A stretch of DNA of 64,000 nucleotides from Streptomyces polyasparticus (GCF_014493765.1 NZ_JACTVJ010000007.1:310001-374000); one strand, 5' to 3'; shown: positions 43,689 to 54,681, numbered from the stretch's first letter. Made by a program: numbers and translations. The notes: a model not told the origin generated them from the sequence alone.

Positions 43689-46600
43689 ATGACGGCGTTG
43701 GTGAAGGAGTCTGCCCAGGTGGCGACCGCGACGGAGTATCCGCAGGGATCAGCGAGCAGCACCCCGAACGCGGCGGCCCTTCCACCAGTCCCAGAGCCAG
43801 GGCAGGTCGTCAAGGTCCGGGGCTCCACCTGGGCCGTATCCGATATCCAGCAGCAGGGTCTTCCCCGTAGCCCCGCCGACGAGGGCGTGCCCGGTCTGAC
43901 GCACGTGGTGAGCCTGCAGTCGCTGGACGAGGACCGGCTCGGGCAGGAGCTGACGGTGGTCTGGGAGCTGGAGGTTGGGCACACTGTCGCCCCGAACCAG
44001 GGCCTCCCGGAGACCGTGCGCCCGGAGGCGTTCGACGATCCGAATACGCTCGCCGCGTTCGTGGATGCGGTCCGCTGGGGCGCGGTGACCTCGGCGGACG
44101 CGAACTCCTATCAGGCTCCGTTTCGCAGCGGTGCGAACGTGGAGGCGTACCAGCTGGTGCCGCTCAGCCGGGCCCTGCAGTCGTCGCGTACGAACCTGCT
44201 GCTCGCGGACGACGTCGGTCTGGGCAAGACGATCGAGGCCGGCCTCGTCGTGCAGGAGCTGCTGCTGCGGCACCGGGCGCGGTCCGTGGTCATCGTGTGC
44301 CCGCCGAGCCTGTCGTTGAAGTGGCAGGACGAGATGCGGGAGAAGTTCGGCCTCGACTTCGTCATCGTCAACAGCGAGCTGATGGCGAAGGTGCGGCGGA
44401 GCCACGGGCTGAACGCCAACCCGTTCCGGCTCTTCCCGCGTGTGATCGTGAGCATGGCGTGGCTGCCGTCGCTGCGGGCGCAGCGTCTGCTGCGGGACGT
44501 GCTGGCCGATGTGCGCAGCTCGGGGACAGCCCGGAGGTACGCGTTCGACGTGCTGGTGGTCGACGAGGCGCATCATGTGGCGCCGGCCAGTCCGACGACG
44601 GCGCCGGGGCAGCGTGGCTACGCGGTGGACAGCAAGCGGACGACGGCAACGATGAAGCTCGCGGAGGCTTGCGAGCACCGGCTGTTTTTGAGCGCGACGC
44701 CGCACAACGGCTACTCGGAGTCGTTCACCGCCCTCCTGGAAATGATCGACGGCCGCCGGTTTACCCGCGGCGCGAGCATCGACGAGAAGGCTCTGAAGGA
44801 GGTGATGGTGCGGTGGCTGAAGACCGATCTGCCGGACAAGGGGTTCAAGGCCCGCAAGCTGGGGACCCTCCGGTTCACACCGTCTGAGGAGGAGCAGCAA
44901 CAGTTCGCGCGGCTGGAGCGGCTGCTGGTCGAGAGCGCCCGAGCGAACGGCAAGGGCTCGGGCGGCGACATCGTCGCGATGCTGTTGAAGAAGCGTTTCC
45001 TGTCCAGCCCGTGGTCGTTCGCCCGCACCCTTGAGCTCTACGAGGTCGCGGACGGCGGAGACCGGCAGCTGCGGGTGGAGGACGAGGACGACTACTACAC
45101 AGAGGTCCTCGGCAGCAGTCAGTCGGACGAGGAGGAGGGTGCGGCCGAGCACCCCGAGTTCACCGCGTTGCGTCACTCCAAGGGCTCGGACCCCCTGGTG
45201 ACAGCCACAAGGAGTGAGATCGCCTCGCTCATCGAGTGGGGGCGCCGGTACGAGCACAAGCCGGACTCCCGGCTGGAAGAACTGCTGACCTTCCTTGGTG
45301 CCGTCTGCCGCCCGGACGGCACCCACTGGACCAACGAACGCGTCGTGGTGTTCACCGAGTACGCGGCCACCCTCGAATGGATCGAACGCATCCTGCGCCA
45401 GCGCGGCTACGACGACGTGCTGGAGGTGATCCAGGGCTCAACCCCGCACGAGGAACGGGAGAAGATCCGCGCCCGGTTCACCGAGAGCCCCGACAAGCAC
45501 CCGGTCCGCGTCCTGCTCGCCACCGACTCCGCCGGCGAGGGCATCGACCTGCAGACTCACTGCCACCGCCTCATCAACTTCGACATCCCCTTCAACCCGT
45601 CCCGCCTGGAGCAGCGCATCGGCCGGATCGACCGGTACGGACAGACCAAGAACCCAGAGATCTTCCACTTCGTGCCGGTCTCCGGATCCACGACGTACGA
45701 AGCGGACATGAAGTTCATGGGGATCATCGCGACGAAGGTCGGGCAGGCTACCGAGGACCTCGGCAAGGTCAACCAGGTCATCGATGCCGAGGTACAGGAG
45801 CACTTCGCTCCCACCCGTACGACCCGTAAGGCCCGGCTGTCCGCGCCGGACGACGGCAACGAGGTAATCACCCGTGTTCTGGCCGGTGGGATGGAGCTGA
45901 ACCGCCAGCTCACCAAGCTCTCCGAGACGTACGACGAGCGCAAGGCCGCCATGCATCTCACACCCGCCAATGCCCGCCGGGTCGTGGACACCGCGCTCAC
46001 GCTGACCGCTCAACCCCCGCTTATCGAGATCGGTGACGACCGTACCGACGCGCAGGTCTTCGAGATCCCGAACCTCGGCCGCTCCTGGCAGCCGGCGCTG
46101 CGCGGCCTGGACACCCACCTTGAGCCGGGCGTGCCGCGCCCCGTCACCTTCGACGACCAGGCCGCCCAGCAGCGCACCGACCTGGTCCACATCCACCTTG
46201 GGCACGCCCTGATGCAGCGCGCCACCCGCACCCTGCGCTCCGCACTGTTCAGCACGGACTCACCGGTGAACCGGGTCACCGCCGTCGTCGCCCCTGACCT
46301 GCCCGAGTCCTGTGTCGCCGCCGTCTCCCGGCTCGTCCTGGTCGGGCGCGGCGGACTGCGGCTCCACGAGGAGGTGTTCCTCACCGGCGTCCGTCTGCGC
46401 GGTCAGGCACTTGCCGAGGCCAAGGTTGAGCAAGTCCTCGACGAAACCCTCGACTCCGAGGACCTGCTCCTCGCTGACGAGGCGGTACGCGGACACCTCG
46501 CCGAGCAGTGGAACGACGATGGCGGTCGGCTGCGCACACGCCTGCTGACCGCGATGGAACGCAAGAGCGCCAGCCGCCAGGAGAAGGTCACCGAAGAACT

Positions 46601-46922
46601 CACACAGCGCCGGGACTCCGACATCAAGCGCGCCCACGAGATCTTCGACGCCTTCCGGATCAACCTGCGCGAGTCCCGTGACCGCCTGGAGCAGGCCATC
46701 CGCGCCGAGGAAGAGCTGTTGTTCACCGACGACCAGCAGAAGCAGCGCCGCCGGGACCTGCACCACATGAACGAGCGCCTCGACAGCCTGGACGACGAGG
46801 AGGCACGCGAGATCGCGTCGATCCGGGAGCGCTACAGCGACATCAGGCCCTACGTGTCCGCCGCGGCGGTCGTGTTCGCCCTCACCCCCGCAGACGCGAA
46901 GAACGGAATGGTCAAGGCATGA
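43689..46922 (+). CDS. drmD: DISARM DrmD, SNF2-family helicase
   Basis: The product has 1077 aa. The SNF2/Rad54-type helicase core has Walker A ADDVGLGKTIEAG near residue 175, DEAH near 293, LSATPHNGYSES, and the C-terminal RecA lobe motifs DSAGEGIDLQ and QRIGRIDRYGQ. The C-terminal ~300 residues are a mostly helical tail including a charged coiled coil. In class 1 DISARM this is the signature DNA-translocase subunit. The ATG at 43689 has a weak ribosome site; GTG 43719 (VATATEYPQG) with AAGGAG 9 bases upstream is an equally good start. The stop overlaps drmMI by four bases (ATGA). Confidence 0.9.
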   Translation: MTALVKESAQVATATEYPQGSASSTPNAAALPPVPEPGQVVKVRGSTWAVSDIQQQGLPRSPADEGVPGLTHVVSLQSLDEDRLGQELTVVWELEVGHTVAPNQGLPETVRPEAFDDPNTLAAFVDAVRWGAVTSADANSYQAPFRSGANVEAYQLVPLSRALQSSRTNLLLADDVGLGKTIEAGLVVQELLLRHRARSVVIVCPPSLSLKWQDEMREKFGLDFVIVNSELMAKVRRSHGLNANPFRLFPRVIVSMAWLPSLRAQRLLRDVLADVRSSGTARRYAFDVLVVDEAHHVAPASPTTAPGQRGYAVDSKRTTATMKLAEACEHRLFLSATPHNGYSESFTALLEMIDGRRFTRGASIDEKALKEVMVRWLKTDLPDKGFKARKLGTLRFTPSEEEQQQFARLERLLVESARANGKGSGGDIVAMLLKKRFLSSPWSFARTLELYEVADGGDRQLRVEDEDDYYTEVLGSSQSDEEEGAAEHPEFTALRHSKGSDPLVTATRSEIASLIEWGRRYEHKPDSRLEELLTFLGAVCRPDGTHWTNERVVVFTEYAATLEWIERILRQRGYDDVLEVIQGSTPHEEREKIRARFTESPDKHPVRVLLATDSAGEGIDLQTHCHRLINFDIPFNPSRLEQRIGRIDRYGQTKNPEIFHFVPVSGSTTYEADMKFMGIIATKVGQATEDLGKVNQVIDAEVQEHFAPTRTTRKARLSAPDDGNEVITRVLAGGMELNRQLTKLSETYDERKAAMHLTPANARRVVDTALTLTAQPPLIEIGDDRTDAQVFEIPNLGRSWQPALRGLDTHLEPGVPRPVTFDDQAAQQRTDLVHIHLGHALMQRATRTLRSALFSTDSPVNRVTAVVAPDLPESCVAAVSRLVLVGRGGLRLHEEVFLTGVRLRGQALAEAKVEQVLDETLDSEDLLLADEAVRGHLAEQWNDDGGRLRTRLLTAMERKSASRQEKVTEELTQRRDSDIKRAHEIFDAFRINLRESRDRLEQAIRAEEELLFTDDQQKQRRRDLHHMNERLDSLDDEEAREIASIRERYSDIRPYVSAAAVVFALTPADAKNGMVKA

Positions 46923-49900
46923 GCCGCCGCTACCCCCCGACTGCCGCAGACCTGCACCGGGCCTGGCTCGAACTCGTCGATGCGGACGGCCCGTTCCTCG
47001 CCGTCCCCGCCCTGGAGCGCCTCTACCCGCAGGGCATTCCGCAGCCCGACGCCCGTGCGCTCGACGCCATCAAGGACGCCAAGCCCGCCTTCGAGAAGGC
47101 GTGGGAGAACTGGGACGAGCACCCGGGCGACGAAGCCGCCCTCGACCTGTACCGCGAGGTCCGCGACACCTGGGTCGACCTCGTCCTGCGCCAGGGCCTG
47201 CGCTGGAACACCTCCTACACCGTGCCGGCGCCGGCCACTGCCGAGATCCGCTCACCCGACTACGCCGTCACCGTGCGCGCCGACGGCGCCCTCATCCACG
47301 GCGACGCCGTCGGGGCGCTCGTCCTGGTCACCGACCCCACGGACTCCCTGCGCGACCCGCTCACCGACGGCTGGTCGGCCAGCCCCATCGACCGCATGGA
47401 AGAGCTCCTGCGCGCCAGCGATGTCCCCATCGGTGTCGTCACCGACGGCCGCTGGTGGGCCATCGTCAGCGCCCGCCCGCAGACCATGGTCGCCTCCGGC
47501 ATCGTCGACGCCCAGACCTGGATCGAAGAGCCGCAGACCCGCAACGCCTTCATCGAGCTTCTCCAGCGCCGCCGCCTGGTCGGCGGCAAACAGCAGGACC
47601 GGCTGACCGAGCTGTTCGGCGAGTCCGTCACGGCCGCGGAGAAGATCACCGAAGCCCTCGGCACTCAGGTCCGTCGCGCCGTCGAACTCATCGTCCAGGC
47701 CCTGTCCGAAGGCGCCCTGGACGCCCGACGTGGAGGTGAGCCTGACCCGCTACCCACGCAGCGCGGCGAGGTGTACGAGGCGGCTGTCACCGTCATGATG
47801 CGCGTCGTCTTCCTCCTCTTCGCCGAAGAACGCGGACTGCTGCCGCAAAGTCGCCTCTTCGCGATGGGCTATGGCATCAGCGACGAGTTCGACGTCCTGG
47901 ACGCGAGAGAGAGGGAAGAGGGCGAACTCTCCCTCGATGCCACTTTCTTGACCTGGCACCGCCTCCTCGCCACCTCCCAGGCCCTCTACCGAGGCGCGAG
48001 CTTCGAGGACCTGCGCCTGCCCGAATACGGCGGCTCCCTCTTCGATCCCGCCCGCTTCCCCTTCCTCACCGCCTGCGACTCCCAGGACACGCTGGCCATC
48101 ACGGTCAGCGACCGCGTCATGCTCGAAGTCCTGCGCGCCGTCCAGTTCGCCAAACTGCCCGGTGGAGACCGCCGGATCTCCTTCCGCGACATCGACGTCG
48201 AGCAGATCGGCTACATCTACGAGGGCCTGCTCGGCTACTCCTGCGAACCCGCCGAGGAGATCGTCGTTGGCCTGACCGGCAGCGCAGGGTCCGAACCCGA
48301 GATTCCCCTCGCCACCCTCGAGGAGCTCGCCGAGACCAAGCGCACCGAGACCGCGCTGGCAGACGCAATCCTCGCCTGGGTCAAGCAGAACCAGCCGGCC
48401 GCGAAGCCATCCAGCAAGGCCGCGCTCACCAAGGCACTGAAGGCGGGCGAGACCCTCGACGACGCCGAGATCGCCCTTCGCGACGTCACCGACGACCCCG
48501 AACTCCGCGACCGGCTGCGCCCGTTCATCGGCATCATCCGCCGCGACCTGCGCAACCGGCCACTGGTGGTGGAGCCTGGTGGCGTTCTGCTGGTGGAGAC
48601 CCCTTCGCGGGCCTCGGCGGGCGCGCACTACACGCCGCGGTCACTGGCGGAGGAGGTCGTACGGTACGCGCTGGAGCCGCTCGTCTACTCCCCCGGACCG
48701 CACCAGACCGCTGACCAGGACGCATGGCGGCCGATCGCCTCCGACCAGATCCTCGACCTGCGGATCGCCGACATCGCCTGCGGCTCGGGCGCCTTCCTGG
48801 TAGCTGCGGCGCGGTACCTCGCCGACCGGCTCGTCGAGGCGTGGCAGCGCGAGGGCGTGGCGTACGGACGGACGCCGCACGACCTGCTCATCCATGCCAT
48901 AAGGACCGTCGTCGCGACCTGCCTGTACGGCGCCGATATCAACGGCATGGCCGTCGAGATGTGCAAGCTGTCGCTGTGGCTGGTGTCGCTGGACCCGAAG
49001 CTGCCGTTCTCCTTCGTCGACGACAAGGTGCTTCACGGCAACGCCCTGCTTGGTCTGACCGACGTCCGTCAGCTGCGCGACCTGCACATCAACCCTGCCG
49101 AGGCCGGCGACCAACTCAGCGTGTTCGGCCTCGACGTGGACGGGATCCTGGACCAAGCGGCCCGCCTACGCCGCCAGCTCGCAACCGAGGTTGACGACAG
49201 CGACCCGCAACGCTCAGCAGCTACCAAACGGCGGCAGTGGCGCCGATACCAGGAGCTGACCGCGCAGCTCGCCGACGTCGCGGACGGGGTGATCGCCGCC
49301 GGGCTGCGCTGGGGCGGCAAGCCTGGCAAGCAGCTCAAGGCGGCGTATGAGGATCTACGCATCGCGGTGGAGAGCGCGTACCCGGCCGGGGGCGGGGAGG
49401 CGGACCGGACAATGCTCGACAGCATCTTGAAAGCCGGGCTCACGCCGACGGTGCCAACAGACTACGACCGATGGAAGCCGCTCCACTGGATTCTTGCGGT
49501 CCCAGACGTAGTGGAGCGTGGAGGGTTTGATGCCACCATCGGTAACCCGCCATTCCTCGGCGAGTACAAGGTCCCCAAGGCAATGGGTTCGAACGTCCGA
49601 TCCTGGCTGGTCGAGATCCTTGCCTTCGGAAGAAAGGGTAAGGCCGATCTTGTCGCCTATTTCTTCCTGAGGGCGATCTCGCTAGTTCAAGATCGGGGCA
49701 CCCTCGGCCTCATCGCCACAAGCTCTGTCGGGGAAAACCAGACACGCGAAGTCGGCCTGGATCAAATGACGGACAATGGGTTCACGATCGCTCGCGCCAT
49801 TCAGAGCGAGTCGTGGCCCACTGAAACTGCCGACCTCGAATATGCTGCAGTCTGGGGTACACGTGGCGACATCCCGGCCACAGTTCCACGAATCGCGGAT

Positions 49901-50947
49901 TCTGTCCAAGCGAAGAGAATCTCCGCAACCCTTGAGCCTATGGGGCGTGCGGATGAATACCGTCTCAAGCTGTCCACTAACCGCGGCATCGCTTTCAAGG
50001 GTGTCGAGCCTTACGGTGGAGGGTTCGTCGTTTCTCCGGAACAAGCCGAGGAATGGATCGAGGCCAATGAGGAGAATTCGCAGGTACTGAAGCCATACCT
50101 GGGCGGAGAAGATCTTAATTCTCGCCCGGAGGGGAGCCCATCCCGGTGGGTTATCGACTTCACTGGCCTTTCCGAGGGTGAATCCCAAGAGTATGTACTG
50201 CCCTACGCCCATTTGCTCGAACGTGTGAAGCCAGAGCGGGCTAAGAAGGCCAAGGCGGTGCGAGAGGCGCCCTGGTGGCTGTTCCATCGCTCTCGCCCTG
50301 CGTTGCGCACGGCGATCTCCTCATTGAGTGAAATTTTGGTGATCACGCGTGTCAGTAAGACCATGATGCCTCTTCGCATCCCGACCGCCTGGCTGCCGAG
50401 TGATGCGACAATCGCTTTCGCTACAGATTCATTCGCGAAGCAGGCCGTACTTTCGTCAAGTCTGCATCAGGTATGGGCAATCAAGTTCGGCTCAGGAATG
50501 CGAAACGACCCTCGCTACACCCCGTCCTCGGTGTTCGAAACATTCCCATTTCCGACAGAGAGTGAGCTTTTGGCCGACGTCGGAAGAATGCTAGACATGG
50601 AGCGACGGGAAATCATGACGCGTCGCAGTACGGGTTTGACGGATCTCTATAGCCTGGTCAACAATCCCGCTATTCTCGACTCGGCTGATGCGGATGTGGC
50701 AAGGCTGCGGGAGATCCATATCGATCTCGACCGGACCGTGGTGGAAGCGTACGGATGGGGTGACATCCCACTTGAGCATGGATTCCACAGCTACCGCCAG
50801 ATGGAACGCTGGACGGTGAGTCCCGCCGCCCGGGTGGAGATCCTCGACCGCCTCCTCGAAGAGAATCACCGCCGCGCCGCCGCGCAGGGCGCTGTCAGAC
50901 CCACCGGCGACAATGAGGACACCGAGGACGAGGAGGGCGACGAGTGA
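46919..50947 (+). CDS. drmMI: DISARM DrmMI, N6-adenine DNA methyltransferase
   Basis: The product has 1342 aa. The AdoMet-binding motif ADIACGSGAFLVAA lies near residue 615. The catalytic NPPF (IGNPPFLGEYK) lies near residue 875, the N6-adenine amino-methylase form. The C-terminal third (about residues 870-1240) should hold the target-recognition domain. That part is noticeably less GC-rich than the rest (for example 49700-50650), as if exchanged. The enzyme protects host DNA while the other Drm proteins restrict phage DNA. The start overlaps drmD (ATGA) and the stop overlaps drmA (GTGA). Length fits the large DISARM class 1 methylases. Confidence 0.92.
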   Translation: MSRRYPPTAADLHRAWLELVDADGPFLAVPALERLYPQGIPQPDARALDAIKDAKPAFEKAWENWDEHPGDEAALDLYREVRDTWVDLVLRQGLRWNTSYTVPAPATAEIRSPDYAVTVRADGALIHGDAVGALVLVTDPTDSLRDPLTDGWSASPIDRMEELLRASDVPIGVVTDGRWWAIVSARPQTMVASGIVDAQTWIEEPQTRNAFIELLQRRRLVGGKQQDRLTELFGESVTAAEKITEALGTQVRRAVELIVQALSEGALDARRGGEPDPLPTQRGEVYEAAVTVMMRVVFLLFAEERGLLPQSRLFAMGYGISDEFDVLDAREREEGELSLDATFLTWHRLLATSQALYRGASFEDLRLPEYGGSLFDPARFPFLTACDSQDTLAITVSDRVMLEVLRAVQFAKLPGGDRRISFRDIDVEQIGYIYEGLLGYSCEPAEEIVVGLTGSAGSEPEIPLATLEELAETKRTETALADAILAWVKQNQPAAKPSSKAALTKALKAGETLDDAEIALRDVTDDPELRDRLRPFIGIIRRDLRNRPLVVEPGGVLLVETPSRASAGAHYTPRSLAEEVVRYALEPLVYSPGPHQTADQDAWRPIASDQILDLRIADIACGSGAFLVAAARYLADRLVEAWQREGVAYGRTPHDLLIHAIRTVVATCLYGADINGMAVEMCKLSLWLVSLDPKLPFSFVDDKVLHGNALLGLTDVRQLRDLHINPAEAGDQLSVFGLDVDGILDQAARLRRQLATEVDDSDPQRSAATKRRQWRRYQELTAQLADVADGVIAAGLRWGGKPGKQLKAAYEDLRIAVESAYPAGGGEADRTMLDSILKAGLTPTVPTDYDRWKPLHWILAVPDVVERGGFDATIGNPPFLGEYKVPKAMGSNVRSWLVEILAFGRKGKADLVAYFFLRAISLVQDRGTLGLIATSSVGENQTREVGLDQMTDNGFTIARAIQSESWPTETADLEYAAVWGTRGDIPATVPRIADSVQAKRISATLEPMGRADEYRLKLSTNRGIAFKGVEPYGGGFVVSPEQAEEWIEANEENSQVLKPYLGGEDLNSRPEGSPSRWVIDFTGLSEGESQEYVLPYAHLLERVKPERAKKAKAVREAPWWLFHRSRPALRTAISSLSEILVITRVSKTMMPLRIPTAWLPSDATIAFATDSFAKQAVLSSSLHQVWAIKFGSGMRNDPRYTPSSVFETFPFPTESELLADVGRMLDMERREIMTRRSTGLTDLYSLVNNPAILDSADADVARLREIHIDLDRTVVEAYGWGDIPLEHGFHSYRQMERWTVSPAARVEILDRLLEENHRRAAAQGAVRPTGDNEDTEDEEGDE

Positions 50948-53900
50948 CCACCCCCCGGCGCGATGGCGCCCAGCCCGCGGTGGGACCCGGAGCTCCCCAG
51001 CCCCCGGCCTACCGCCTAGCCCTCGACCCCGACGACCGTTCCTGGACGGCCCGCGAGAACTTGGGCGACATCCTGGAGCGGGAACTCCTCGGCCCGGCCA
51101 ACGGCCCGGACGAGATCCTCGAAGGCGCCCCCGATTCCGCATACATGATCGGCCGTATCGCCCCTACCCGGCTCACCGCCGGCCAGGACGACCCCGGCGA
51201 GGCAGGCTCAGACGACGCCGCGACAGACGTCGGTGATGCCGTGGACGCCTCCGAGAGCCGGGGCGTGCCCGTCACCGCCGTCGACGAGAGCAGTGCGGGG
51301 GCGGACGAGGACGAGGTCGAGGATCAGCCGCAGAAGCGCGGGCTGATGATTCCGGCATCGATGGGACTACGGTTCCAAATCCCTGGCGACCTGGATGAGT
51401 TCACCGTGACCGCTTCGTGGGGCACGTACGAGGTGATCAAGGAGAAGAAGGGCGAGGCAGGGGAGGTCGCCTCGCACCTGCGGCGCTATCAGCGCACGCC
51501 GCATGCCTTCACCATGGCGCTCAAGGTCGCGGATCTGGCGCCGGCCCGCACGACTGAGATCGCTCTGAAAGACAAGGTCATCCTGCGGGTCGATCGGTAC
51601 GACGATGACGAGCGTGGCTGCCGCCTGATCGAGGTGGCGCTGTGCAACGACCAGGAGACCCCCCGCAAGATCCCGGTCGAGGCGTGGCTGTACCAGACCA
51701 AGCTGTTGGTGTCGGCGGGTGGCGCTGAGGCGTTCCTGCCAGTCAACGACGTACTCCTCGATACGCGTGAGGAGTTGGACGACGAGCTGCGCCGACTGCG
51801 GCTTCAGTACCGGAACCGGCTGGAGTTCGCCCACGGCCGGACCTGTTCGGTGGACTGGGCGGCATCCGAGGAGCCCCGCAGGGCCACCGAGGTCTGGACG
51901 ACCTGGCTGCCGGTGAGCGAGACGCCGCAGACGGCCGCCGAGGAGATCGGCGCAGCCCTGCTGGACATGCGCAAGCTCCAAGCAGCATCAACAGATCAGC
52001 TGCGCACGGGACTTGAACCGATCGTCGCGGAGTACACCGCCTGGCTGGACGGTGAGGAGCAGCGGGCCAACGAGCTTCCTGCGCATCTGCGGCCCGAGGG
52101 ACTGGACGCGGTGGCCGAGGCGCGGCGGGTGCAGCGGCAGCTCGCGGATGGTCTGGCGTTCCTACTCGGGGACGAAGAGGCGTTGCGTTGCTTCCGGTTC
52201 ATGAACCGGGTGATGGCCGATCAGCGTGTGCAGTCGCAGGTCGCGGCACGGCGCGCGGGCAGGCCCGAGGAAGGTATCGACGAAGCCCGTGAGGCGATCC
52301 TCGAGGACGCGAAGGAGCGGGCGCACTCGTGGCGTACCTTCCAGCTCGCCTTTGTGCTGATGCAGTTGCCGTTGCTGTCTGATCCGGCTGCCGAGAAGCG
52401 GTCCGGGGATCTGGCCAAGGCGCAGCTGCTGTTCTTCCCGACCGGTGGTGGCAAGACAGAGGCGTATCTCGGTCTGGCCGCGTACACGTTCGCGATCCGC
52501 CGACGTCAGGGCGTCGTGGATGCCTTCGACGGTCCGCTGGACGGACGGTCCGGGGTGGCCGTGCTCATGCGTTACACACTGCGGCTGCTCACTGCCCAGC
52601 AGTTCCAGCGTGCCACCACCCTGGTGTGCGCTGCGGAGCTGGCGCGGCGCGAGGATGTGGCGACGTGGGGGGAGGAGCCGTTCCGGATCGGGCTGTGGGT
52701 CGGTACCGATGTGAGCCCGAAGCGGTACGACGAGGCCGCCGAGCAGTTGCAGAAGGCCCATGGGGGCCGTGGCTATCGGCTGACGGTGCTGCAGATTCAG
52801 CGCTGCCCGTGGTGCGGTACGCGGGTCGAGGCGCGGGATGTGCGTACGGAGCCCGCGTTGCGCCGGGTGTATGTGTATTGCGGTGACGAGCTGGCCGACT
52901 GCCCGTTCGCTGACGGTGGCGAGGTCCCGGACGGGCTGCCGGTGCTCACGGTCGACGAGGAGATCTACCGCCTCGCGCCGGCGTTCGTCATCGCCACCGT
53001 GGACAAGTTCGCCCGGCTGGCCCGTGAAGGTGAGGCGGCCTCGCTGTTCGGGCATGTCTCGCGGCGCTGTGAGCGGCACGGCTTCGTGCATCCCGACTAT
53101 CAGCAGTGCGACATCAAGGACGGCAGTAAGCACCCCAAGAAGGACGGCTGGCCGGCGGCCCCCGTTCATCCGGCGACGCGGCTGCGGCCTCCGGATCTGG
53201 TCATCCAGGACGAGCTGCACCTGATCACCGGAGCGCTCGGCACGACGGTGGGCCTGTTCGAGGTGGCCATCGACGTAATGACCGACTGGCGCACGAAGGA
53301 CGGTCACCCGGTGCGTCCGCTGCTCGTCGCCTCCACGGCGACCGCGCGCAACGCGTCCGACCAGGTGCGGGCACTGTACGGGCGCGACGTCACCATCTTC
53401 CCGCCGCAGGTCCTGGACGCTGGGAACACCTTCTTCTCCAAGGAGATCCCGGTCTCCGAGAAGAACCCGGGACGCCGGTACGTCGGGATCAGCACGACCG
53501 GGGTGCGCTTGACCACGGCGGAGATCCGCGTTGCCGAGGTTCTCCTGGCCGGCGGGCAACTGCTGATTGACCGCTCCGGCAGCGTGGCCGATCCGTACAT
53601 GAGCCTGGTCGGCTACTTCAGCGCCACCCGTGAACTCGCGGGCATGGCACGGTACATGAGCGACGACATCCAGACCGCGCTCGCCAAGGGCCGCCCCTGG
53701 TCGAAACTGCCCCGCCGCACCGGCACCGACTACGGGTCCCTACACGTCGCCGAGCTGACCTCGCGCGTGGCCAGCGCGGACATCACCGCGACCCTTGACC
53801 AGATGGCCATGTCGTTCGACCCCGCCTATGACTCCGCTGCGGGCAAGCGCAACCAGCGTGTACTGCGGGAGGTGAACAAGGCGACGCCACGTGAAGTGAA

Positions 53901-54681
53901 TCCGTACGACGTGGTCCTCGCCACCTCCATGCTCCAGGTGGGTGTTGACGTGACCCGGCTCGGCCTGATGCTCGTGGTCGGGCAGCCGAAGAACACCGCC
54001 GAGTACATCCAGGCGTCCTCACGTGTCGGCCGAGACGGAGACCGGCCGGGACTCGTGGTCGCGCTCGGAAACTGGGCACGGCCCCGGGACCTCGCCCACT
54101 TCGAGCAGTTCCGCCACTACCACGAGACCTTCTACGCACAGGTCGAGGCGCTGTCCGTTACCCCGTTCTCGGTGACCTCCTTGGAGCGCGGCCTGGACGG
54201 TGTCCTGGTCAGCGCGGCCCGCGTCCTGCAGGCCGCGAAGGCCGGCCACGGCCAGGGACTGTCCCCGGAGGACGGGGCGGCCCGCATCGAGGCCGAGCAG
54301 CACTTCGCCGGTGAACTCATCGACGCCCTCGTACGCAGGATCAAACGGGCCGGTGACGAGGACGCGGCAGGCCGCGCCCGCCTGCGCCTGGAGAACCGGC
54401 TCGACCAATGGGCCAAGCGGCGCAAGCACCTCGTAGAACTGCGGAAGTCCCTCGTGTACGAGAAGGTCCTGGACGACAGCCGGCACGACGCGCTGATGAT
54501 GAGCGCGGAGAACGCCAAGGCGGGCATCGACACCCGGGACACGCCGCCGTTCATCGTGGCGAACTCGATGCGTGAGGTTCAGCCGGAGATCAACCTGCTG
54601 GTGAGCCCGATCAAGGAACGACTGGTGTACCGCGCACCTGACTATGCCCCGAAGTGGCAGATGCCGGAGGAGAGTTCGTGA
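50944..54681 (+). CDS. drmA: DISARM DrmA, helicase
   Basis: The product has 1245 aa. A helicase core carries Walker A FFPTGGGKTEAYLGL near residue 498, the DExH variant QDELHLITG near 756, and a C-terminal motif VI region VGVDVTRLGLMLVVGQPKNTAEYIQASSRVGRD. A CPWCGTRVE Cys motif lies between the lobes. The N-terminal ~400 residues are unassigned. DrmA and DrmB form the core complex of DISARM that recognises and processes unmodified DNA. It starts at GTG 50944 overlapping drmMI and its end overlaps drmB (GTGA). Confidence 0.92.
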   Translation: MTTPRRDGAQPAVGPGAPQPPAYRLALDPDDRSWTARENLGDILERELLGPANGPDEILEGAPDSAYMIGRIAPTRLTAGQDDPGEAGSDDAATDVGDAVDASESRGVPVTAVDESSAGADEDEVEDQPQKRGLMIPASMGLRFQIPGDLDEFTVTASWGTYEVIKEKKGEAGEVASHLRRYQRTPHAFTMALKVADLAPARTTEIALKDKVILRVDRYDDDERGCRLIEVALCNDQETPRKIPVEAWLYQTKLLVSAGGAEAFLPVNDVLLDTREELDDELRRLRLQYRNRLEFAHGRTCSVDWAASEEPRRATEVWTTWLPVSETPQTAAEEIGAALLDMRKLQAASTDQLRTGLEPIVAEYTAWLDGEEQRANELPAHLRPEGLDAVAEARRVQRQLADGLAFLLGDEEALRCFRFMNRVMADQRVQSQVAARRAGRPEEGIDEAREAILEDAKERAHSWRTFQLAFVLMQLPLLSDPAAEKRSGDLAKAQLLFFPTGGGKTEAYLGLAAYTFAIRRRQGVVDAFDGPLDGRSGVAVLMRYTLRLLTAQQFQRATTLVCAAELARREDVATWGEEPFRIGLWVGTDVSPKRYDEAAEQLQKAHGGRGYRLTVLQIQRCPWCGTRVEARDVRTEPALRRVYVYCGDELADCPFADGGEVPDGLPVLTVDEEIYRLAPAFVIATVDKFARLAREGEAASLFGHVSRRCERHGFVHPDYQQCDIKDGSKHPKKDGWPAAPVHPATRLRPPDLVIQDELHLITGALGTTVGLFEVAIDVMTDWRTKDGHPVRPLLVASTATARNASDQVRALYGRDVTIFPPQVLDAGNTFFSKEIPVSEKNPGRRYVGISTTGVRLTTAEIRVAEVLLAGGQLLIDRSGSVADPYMSLVGYFSATRELAGMARYMSDDIQTALAKGRPWSKLPRRTGTDYGSLHVAELTSRVASADITATLDQMAMSFDPAYDSAAGKRNQRVLREVNKATPREVNPYDVVLATSMLQVGVDVTRLGLMLVVGQPKNTAEYIQASSRVGRDGDRPGLVVALGNWARPRDLAHFEQFRHYHETFYAQVEALSVTPFSVTSLERGLDGVLVSAARVLQAAKAGHGQGLSPEDGAARIEAEQHFAGELIDALVRRIKRAGDEDAAGRARLRLENRLDQWAKRRKHLVELRKSLVYEKVLDDSRHDALMMSAENAKAGIDTRDTPPFIVANSMREVQPEINLLVSPIKERLVYRAPDYAPKWQMPEESS

